Source: UBA6544 sp049601975 (GTDB lineage Bacteria > Pseudomonadota > Alphaproteobacteria > UBA8366). Taken from it: a DNA stretch of 6,427 bases. Where the stretch lies: contig JBMYRC010000189.1 in assembly GCA_049601975.1 (NCBI GenBank), forward strand, positions 1-6,427, read 5' to 3'. Position 1 is the stretch's first letter. Each line of letters begins with the position of its first letter. The notes beneath the pieces were generated by a model. That model was not told the origin of the DNA and ran no database searches. It saw only the letters and a program-made list of their open reading frames with translations. Positions 6,418 through 6,427 of this stretch are shown here, piece after piece. The translations under genes and the position numbers were made by a program.

Positions 6418-6427
6418 CTTGATCAAA

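Overview
The window looks like ordinary chromosomal sequence from an alphaproteobacterium, most likely a member of the Rhodospirillales or a close relative. The reasons are the codon use, a moderately high GC content judged by eye, the gcvT-gcvH-gcvP order with a single-chain GcvP behind a tandem glycine riboswitch, and the remains of a small acidic protein family that I remember mainly from Rhodospirillales. I had no database access, so the placement is inference.

Left part (1-790, + strand). The 3' end of a gene for a small iron-sulfur protein with two CDGSH motifs enters from the left edge. Its TGA stop overlaps the GTG start of an unnamed 186-residue outer-membrane-type lipoprotein, so the two are probably translated as a coupled pair.

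Centre (about 800-5554, + strand). A sigma70-like promoter is followed by a leader of about 270 nt that carries two glycine aptamers and a candidate ribosome-binding-site switch. Then come gcvT (aminomethyltransferase), gcvH (lipoyl carrier) and gcvP (single-chain glycine decarboxylase). Together with dihydrolipoyl dehydrogenase (L-protein, not in the window) they break glycine down to CO2, ammonia and 5,10-methylene-tetrahydrofolate. The riboswitch lets glycine control this operon. All three proteins are full length with their catalytic and cofactor residues in place.

Right part (5555-6427, - strand). No intact gene is visible. A convergent reading frame ending 2 nt from the gcvP stop carries recognisable N- and C-terminal ends of one acidic protein, but a frameshift and two in-frame TAA codons break it, so it is called a pseudogene. 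At the right edge is a strong intrinsic terminator oriented for a leftward gene outside the window.

I found no mobile element, CRISPR array, tRNA or rRNA, and nothing I would call a new biological system. The points most worth a second look are the broken convergent gene, the architecture of the tandem riboswitch (including a possible P0 helix and an alternative anti-Shine-Dalgarno pairing), and the coupled CDGSH/lipoprotein pair.
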